Shown here: in pieces, positions 59,501 to 64,000 of the stretch
Layout: every line of letters begins with the position of its first letter
Position numbering within the stretch: the first letter of the stretch is position 1
DNA from: Nyssa sinensis
Lineage: Eukaryota > Streptophyta > Magnoliopsida > Cornales > Nyssaceae
DNA: 64,000 nucleotides
Assembly: GCA_008638375.1 (NCBI GenBank)
Contig: CM018032.1
Location: 38,689,355 to 38,753,354 of the forward strand
Direction: 5' to 3'
Notes under the pieces: generated by a model
Databases searched by the model: none
What the model was told of the DNA's origin: nothing
What the model saw: the letters and a program-made list of their open reading frames with translations, nothing else
Made by a program: the position numbers and the translations under genes

Positions 59501-60507
59501 CTCTCTGCTTTCTTTCCTTTTCTTCTCCCAACCGAGACCACACATATACACCACTCTCCAACTCTCACACGTCTCTCTCTCACACAACCCCTTTTCTTGA
59601 CTTCTCTCACTCTACATCAGCCACCATGCTCTTCCCCAAATGCAGCTTTGCATTAAATGCAAAGCTGCCCTATATAAGCCTATACATATATATCACTCAT
59701 TACACACACACACACTAGACACACACACACTTAGCCGACACCTCACACACACACTCACCCGTTCAGTTGCACCCACACACAGTGCACACATGCACTGTTA
59801 TATATATATATATATCCATATACATATCCACATATATTACTCTACACATATATACATACATACCATACATACACCATGCATATATATAACACATGCATCA
59901 AAAATTTAACAATAATAATGATAATAATAAAAACAATTAATAATAAATAAATAAAAAATTTTCATGTCATTACATGCGCTTCTGAAACAGTGTCCGTTCA
60001 ACATGAAATAATGGCGTTTCATGACTGAACCATCACTACCTTATAGTTTGTTCGTTTGAATGGTCATAACCATTCATGAACAGGTTCATTTGAGTTTATA
60101 AATACTCAGTCTTGCATTGCATTCCCTCATTCCGAAAGTTGCATTCTCTCCCTCTCTCTACAAATTTCTTTTCTGCATAATTTAAGTTCGAGTTGTTGCT
60201 ATAGTTGTGTTCGTTGGATTGTAAAGATTGAAGTACTGCATTTTTAGAATCGAAATCCGTTCCATCTTGGGAGACAATTGCTCATCACCTTGATCACTGA
60301 GAGGAAGTAAATTTGTCTTAAGAAAATTGTGAATTTCACAAGGCTCGGATTTTTTCTTTTTATTCTAATTCAATAACTGTAAGTTCATGTTATTCATATT
60401 GCTATATATATATATATTTATTTATTTATTTATTCCTTCTATTTTAATTCTGATAAAAGTATATATATATATATATATATATATATAATCAGTATATTTG
60501 GCTAACA
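56532..60507 (+). mobile_element. Copia A-related solo LTR, TSD ACTTT, split by a younger solo LTR
   Basis: Starts TGTTGGACGG at 56532 and ends TTTGGCTAACA at 60507. ACTTT is duplicated at 56527-56531 and 60508-60512. Without the insertion at 56986-59974 and its duplicated target it is about 980 bp. Wording resembles LTR A ('aaaccttt aagtaatgaataagaaatt', 'cactgagaggaag') and the minus-strand fragment at 32.9-33.27 kb. Confidence 0.93.
56986..59974 (+). mobile_element. Solo LTR of 3 kb, TGTCACGCCCC family, TSD TGCGC
   Basis: TGTCACGCCCCGAATTT... to ...CATGTCATTACA, with TGCGC on both sides (56981-56985, 59975-59979). It is the best complete plus-strand copy of the family and was used as a guide for the copies at 24-32 kb. 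It contains one copy of the 50 bp motif, three GGACTC/GAGTCC-type hairpin blocks and a microsatellite-rich 3' end. Tekay/Del-type lineage is suspected but unproven. Confidence 0.95.
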
Positions 60508-60512
60508 ACTTT

Positions 60513-61264
60513 CACAATCAATCTTGAGAAAAAAGCAAGAGTAATTTTATCATTTGATTCATCACTTTTTTACTCAATGAGTCATCAGATATTGATTGTT
60601 CTACTTCTTGGAAGATCAATGCAAACACAGTTTTCAACCTGCACCATCCTATATATGGCCCTGCAGGCTGCAGCAGTGTCATCCCAATCAACCTTATGTG
60701 GAGTGGAGTGGGCTGCCATTTGAATGAAAAGTTTCTTAAAGCAAAAGCAATTCTCTAATAGATGTGCTTTCACTAGTATTGATTGATTGGCATACGATAA
60801 TACATTTGGTCTAAAGCTTATAATGGGAGTCTCTACATAATTATGATGTTTTATTCTCACTTCCTTTTGTTGAAATATTATTTTAAAATTGTTATAATAA
60901 TATTATTCTTCTCAATTTTTGAGTTCACTTATGTGACATAATCATAAATAAAATAACATTACTCAAATTACATATTATCACAGTTATAATGCGTCATTAT
61001 TAAATTTATGAATGCGAGGGAGGAATTTTATATATCCTCCTTTGCTCTAACTACTCGTGAGGGATAGAGGGGGAGGGATTCCATAAATTTAAAATACACT
61101 CAACAACTTTCACAAATTAGCTTCAAATAATTGGAAACTAAAAGTGAAAATAAGCTGCTAGGAATTTTATTAGCGGGATATCTAAGAAAGTAAAATCTTC
61201 TATGGATGTTGCAATAGAAAATCTCTTCTTATTTTTCATGCTATTTGTTTTGCTGGAGATTTTA
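60513..61264. other. Intergenic DNA without recognised gene
   Basis: A 91-codon minus-strand ORF (60585-60860) has somewhat gene-like composition (HSTPHKVDWDDTAAACRA), but I recognise no family and see no supporting context. The remainder is AT-rich. Confidence 0.35.
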
Positions 61265-61840
61265 GAATCAGACATCTTATTCTAGAGGGGAATCTCTTGG
61301 AATCATTAATAGTATTTGTTCCATGATCCAGGATCTTTCATCGATTGGAATGATTCGCCTTGATGTTAAGATTCTTTCAAGGAGATCACGATCTTTTTAA
61401 TGCATTTTTGTTCGTAGATCTGGTAATAGAGTAGCACAGTAGTACATGAGTTAGCACAATATATTATCCAAAAATATTAATGGTGAGTCTATGTTGTCAG
61501 AAGAGGCTTCTTCTTTCCTTTTGAATTCGCTGCAATCCGATTTGCTTTCTTCTTCTTCTTCAAGTGCACTTGTAGTGAATTTGAAAGGAAAGAAGAAGCC
61601 TCTTCTGACTACATAGACTCACCATTAATATTTTTGGATAATATATTGTGCTAACTCATGTACTATTGTGCTACTCTATTACCAGATCTACGAACAAAAA
61701 TGCATTAAAAAGATCGTAATCTCCTTGAAAGAATCTTAACATCAAGCCGAATCATTCCAATCGATGAAAGATCCCGGTTCATGGAACAAATACTATAAAT
61801 GATTCCAAGAGATTCCCCTCTAGAATAAGATGTCTGATTC
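61265..61840. repeat. Long inverted repeat from an RNase H-like fragment, 263 bp arms, 49 bp loop
   Basis: Left arm 61265-61527 and right arm 61577-61840 are near-perfect reverse complements, with a few mismatches and one or two short indels by eye, around a TTC-rich loop. The left arm read on the plus strand gives SYSRGESLGIINSICSMIQD, then, after a stop, FVRRSGNRVAQ. This matches the C-terminal part of the RNase H-like domain found with plant LINEs (RVT_3). Stops make it non-coding. A transcript would fold into a long double-stranded hairpin. Confidence 0.9.
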
Positions 61841-62880
61841 CCCTCACATTCATAAATGAGTAGCAAAAACTTTTTGAATGTGCACATTGCAAATATACCA
61901 CTAATAGGTTATGGCTCTGGGCCTGCAGCCCAAGCAGCTTCAGCTTCAATAAAGTGAAGGAAACTTAGTAATATGAGGCCCCTGGTAGCCCATTTTTCAG
62001 AAGTACCTTAAGGATCGATTTATTCATAGAATGATCTCTTGCATTATCATGCTAATGTGGCGTGTAACAATGCCTCTTGAATTACTACACCTATGCAATG
62101 TAAATGTGATATGAATTTTTTAACTTTACAAAAAAAAAAATATATCTAATGGTTCAAAAAGCTGATATTGCATTTTTACAAGTGTTAGAAATCAAAATGA
62201 TTGTCCAAGCGAGAGGTGGTCTTTTGAAATATTATTAATTACAGATAAAGAAAAAGAGGATACATCCAGCACCATGACCAAAAACACCAGCTAGCGGTTA
62301 GCAAGGAGCCAACCAAGAAAGCAATCTAAGAAAGCCAAAGACTCCACCACAACCTATTGGAACCCTCTAACAGCTAGCAGTTAACAAGAAGCCAACCAAG
62401 AAAGCAAAAGAAGAAGAAGAAGAAGTATAATAACATTTAAAATAAAACTTATATATCTTAATTAGGGTTCAAGTCCCTGCATGAGTAAGAGAAGAAAGGG
62501 TTGGTGAAAATTTAAAATTATCACTCTAACAATTGAATGAGTTTTAAAAAATACAAAAAAAAGAAGTCAGGATGATTAGTCACACTTCCACATTTTCATA
62601 TGCTCCCACAATTCTCTCTTTAGATCACTTTAAATTGCCTTCGCCTTAACTCGTCCGCCATCTCACATTCTCTTTAGATCACTTTAATTAAGTAAGATAT
62701 TTTAATTAGCACATTTATAAACGGAGCAGTTGCATTAAAGTTGAACCATTCAACATTATATATATTTAATTCACATAATTATTGTTAGTTGTGAATCGTA
62801 CACTACTGCAATGATTAACACGCATCTCAATGGCCTGATTCTTATTCATGCAACCTTCTATTATATATTTGATTTGAGCA

Positions 62881-62922
<42 letters not shown>

Positions 62923-63135
62923 CTGTATATTGAGTTTCCTAATTCTTAGACTTTTGTTAAACTAACCGCGCATGTTCAGCAAGCCTAATTGGCTGCAGAC
63001 CATTTCGTTAAAGTAGATTCAATCTTCAACAATCATTGGTTTTATAAACAACCACCGCGATTTTAGACACTATTTTTGAAACTCATCTCTAAAATGGAAT
63101 CGTTTGCAGTTGAATCGTCTCTTTCATCTGTAATA

Positions 63136-63177
<42 letters not shown>

Positions 63178-63180
63178 GAG
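61841..63180. other. Intergenic DNA with microsatellites and a short direct repeat
   Basis: A direct repeat ('cagctagcggttagcaaggagccaaccaagaaagcaa' type) occurs near 62291 and 62375. Microsatellites: (AT)n(GTAT)n at 62880-62930 and (AT)n at about 63138-63173. No gene seen. Confidence 0.5.
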
Positions 63181-63261
63181 GGTTTCGTAGGAATCAAAAG
63201 ATGAATGAGCAAGGAAAAGCGACTTCTGGCTTGTAATTAGTTATTCGGTCGCTACAACCAC

Positions 63262-63268
63262 ACCAACT
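63262..63268 (+). promoter_or_regulatory. Possible SMRE (MYB46/MYB83 site) upstream of IRX15
   Basis: ACCAACT fits the secondary-wall MYB-responsive consensus ACC[A/T]A[A/C][T/C], about 420 bp upstream of the ATG. IRX15 genes are under the secondary-wall MYB network in Arabidopsis. A 7 bp match can occur by chance. Confidence 0.35.
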
Positions 63269-63639
63269 ACATTGTCTCCGCCAGCTCCGCTCCAACCACC
63301 CTTCGTAATCTGCGTCTAAAAGCTCCACATCAAAACTGGGCCCCATTTTGCCATGAGCAGAGAGTATCAGATTACAAAGGTGGTGCAGAAAAGCATTTGA
63401 ATGCCCAATCATCACACACAAAGACAGTCAAAACGATGTATAATACTAGCAAGAAGTCAACTTTTTGTGTTTATATGGTTGGCTTCTCAATATCAATATA
63501 TTGGTGGCCATTGTTATGTCACCTTCATATTTGCCATGTAGCTATTGCTTTAAACTTCTGTTTTGTTAGATCATTGCATCTTTAAAATCATACCCTCTTT
63601 CTCAGCAGTCCTCTCAGGGACTATCTTCACCACTGCAAG

Positions 63640-63640
<1 letters not shown>

Positions 63641-63685
<45 letters not shown>
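63641..63685 (+). repeat. (CT)n microsatellite in the 5' leader of IRX15
   Basis: An uninterrupted CT run of about 45 bp ends four bases before the ATG. CT-rich leaders are common in plant genes, and this one should be length-polymorphic. Confidence 0.9.
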
Positions 63686-63688
<3 letters not shown>

Positions 63689-64000
63689 ATGAAGAACAAT
63701 ATTAGCAACAACACTAAGTTTATTCTCCTCCATCCATACATCCAGAAACAAGGAGGCTCCAACCGTCTATGGCTTCTCGCTTTCATTTCAGTGTTCACAC
63801 TAGCCAGTCTTCTCACTCTCATTTACACTAGAGAATCTATAGCCACCACCGTCTCCACTGTCGCTGCCTCGGCTGCCACCAGCTCCGGAAGCCCTTCATT
63901 ATCGGAGCCTGTTGTCAAGGCCCTCCTCCACTATGCCTCCAACTCCAACAGAAGTGACCATATGCCATACAGCGATATAAAATCAATTTCTGAAGTCCTC
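63689..64000 (+). CDS. IRX15: IRX15/IRX15-LIKE (DUF579) xylan-biosynthesis protein, N-terminal part
   Basis: From ATG 63689 the frame is open for 104 codons to the window edge. It begins MKNNISNNTKFILLHPYIQK, followed by the RLWLLAFISVFTLASLLTLIY membrane anchor (about residues 26-46), a Ser/Thr/Ala-rich stem, then LHYASNSNRSDHMPYSDIKSISEVL. This matches the start of Arabidopsis IRX15 and IRX15-L: a short cytosolic tail, a type II Golgi anchor, then the entry into the DUF579 domain. These proteins are needed for normal xylan and glucuronoxylan methylation in secondary walls. The catalytic domain lies outside the window. IRX15 versus IRX15-L cannot be distinguished from this part. Confidence 0.92.
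   Translation, partial: MKNNISNNTKFILLHPYIQKQGGSNRLWLLAFISVFTLASLLTLIYTRESIATTVSTVAASAATSSGSPSLSEPVVKALLHYASNSNRSDHMPYSDIKSISEVL

Noticed and set aside
59422..59909. ORFs of 89-98 codons rich in Thr/His/Ile near 59.4-59.9 kb
   Set aside because: They fall in the microsatellite-rich 3' end of a solo LTR with clear target duplications.
1..64000. tRNA or rRNA genes, or organelle DNA insertions
   Set aside because: No cloverleaf with A/B boxes and no rRNA or chloroplast wording was noticed on either strand. A tRNAscan-SE run would settle it.

Overview
The window looks like nuclear DNA from a eudicot plant, probably a woody one. It is AT-rich, full of microsatellites and LTR retrotransposons, and has a recognisable plant gene at each edge. 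At the left edge, on the minus strand, is the N-terminal part of an LRR receptor-like kinase of the At5g67200/At3g50230 type (1-650). At the right edge, on the plus strand, is the start of an IRX15/IRX15-LIKE (DUF579) xylan-biosynthesis gene (63689-64000). I found no convincing host gene in the roughly 63 kb between them.

That interval is mostly transposable-element DNA. From left to right: (1) a 6.4 kb decayed Ty1/copia element, 2307-8724, with TSD TAGAG and two palindromic minisatellite arrays where gag should be; (2) a minus-strand copia LTR with a polypurine tract, 9145-10447; (3) a 6.6 kb Ty1/copia element, 11575-18211, with TSD AAAAA and a single gag-pol frame broken by five stops; (4) a gypsy-type solo LTR, 19825-20357, with TSD CAAAG; (5) a nested block, about 22.9-33.3 kb, of long (3-4 kb class) LTRs starting TGTCAYRCCCC, including a minus-strand solo LTR (24632-28261, TSD CGGTC) inserted into a plus-strand copy of the same family, plus copia LTR fragments; (6) a nearly intact, very young Ty3/gypsy element of the Tat lineage, 35507-46449, with TSD ATATC and 704 bp LTRs that differ at 4 positions by hand count; (7) a small decayed copia element, 47586-51353; (8) a 4.35 kb solo LTR, 52025-56374; (9) a copia solo LTR, 56532-60507 (TSD ACTTT), split by a 3 kb solo LTR, 56986-59974 (TSD TGCGC); (10) a long inverted repeat, 61265-61840, built from an RNase H-like coding fragment.

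The most interesting object is the young gypsy element. Its gag-pro and pol are in one frame, separated by a single UAG followed by CAAUUA, the same leaky context as the tobamovirus replicase stop. Downstream of pol is an array of about 25 units of roughly 30 bp, each a small CAGAC...GTCTG palindrome. On the opposite strand there is a separate three-exon gene. Its two GT-AG introns preserve phase exactly, giving 608 codons, and a TATA box lies about 200 bp upstream. The antisense product resembles the 'putative gypsy type transposon' family (PF04195) at its N-terminus and ends in a coiled coil.

All identities, counts and boundaries were worked out by eye, without alignment software or database searches. 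Lineage names for elements without coding sequence are inferences.
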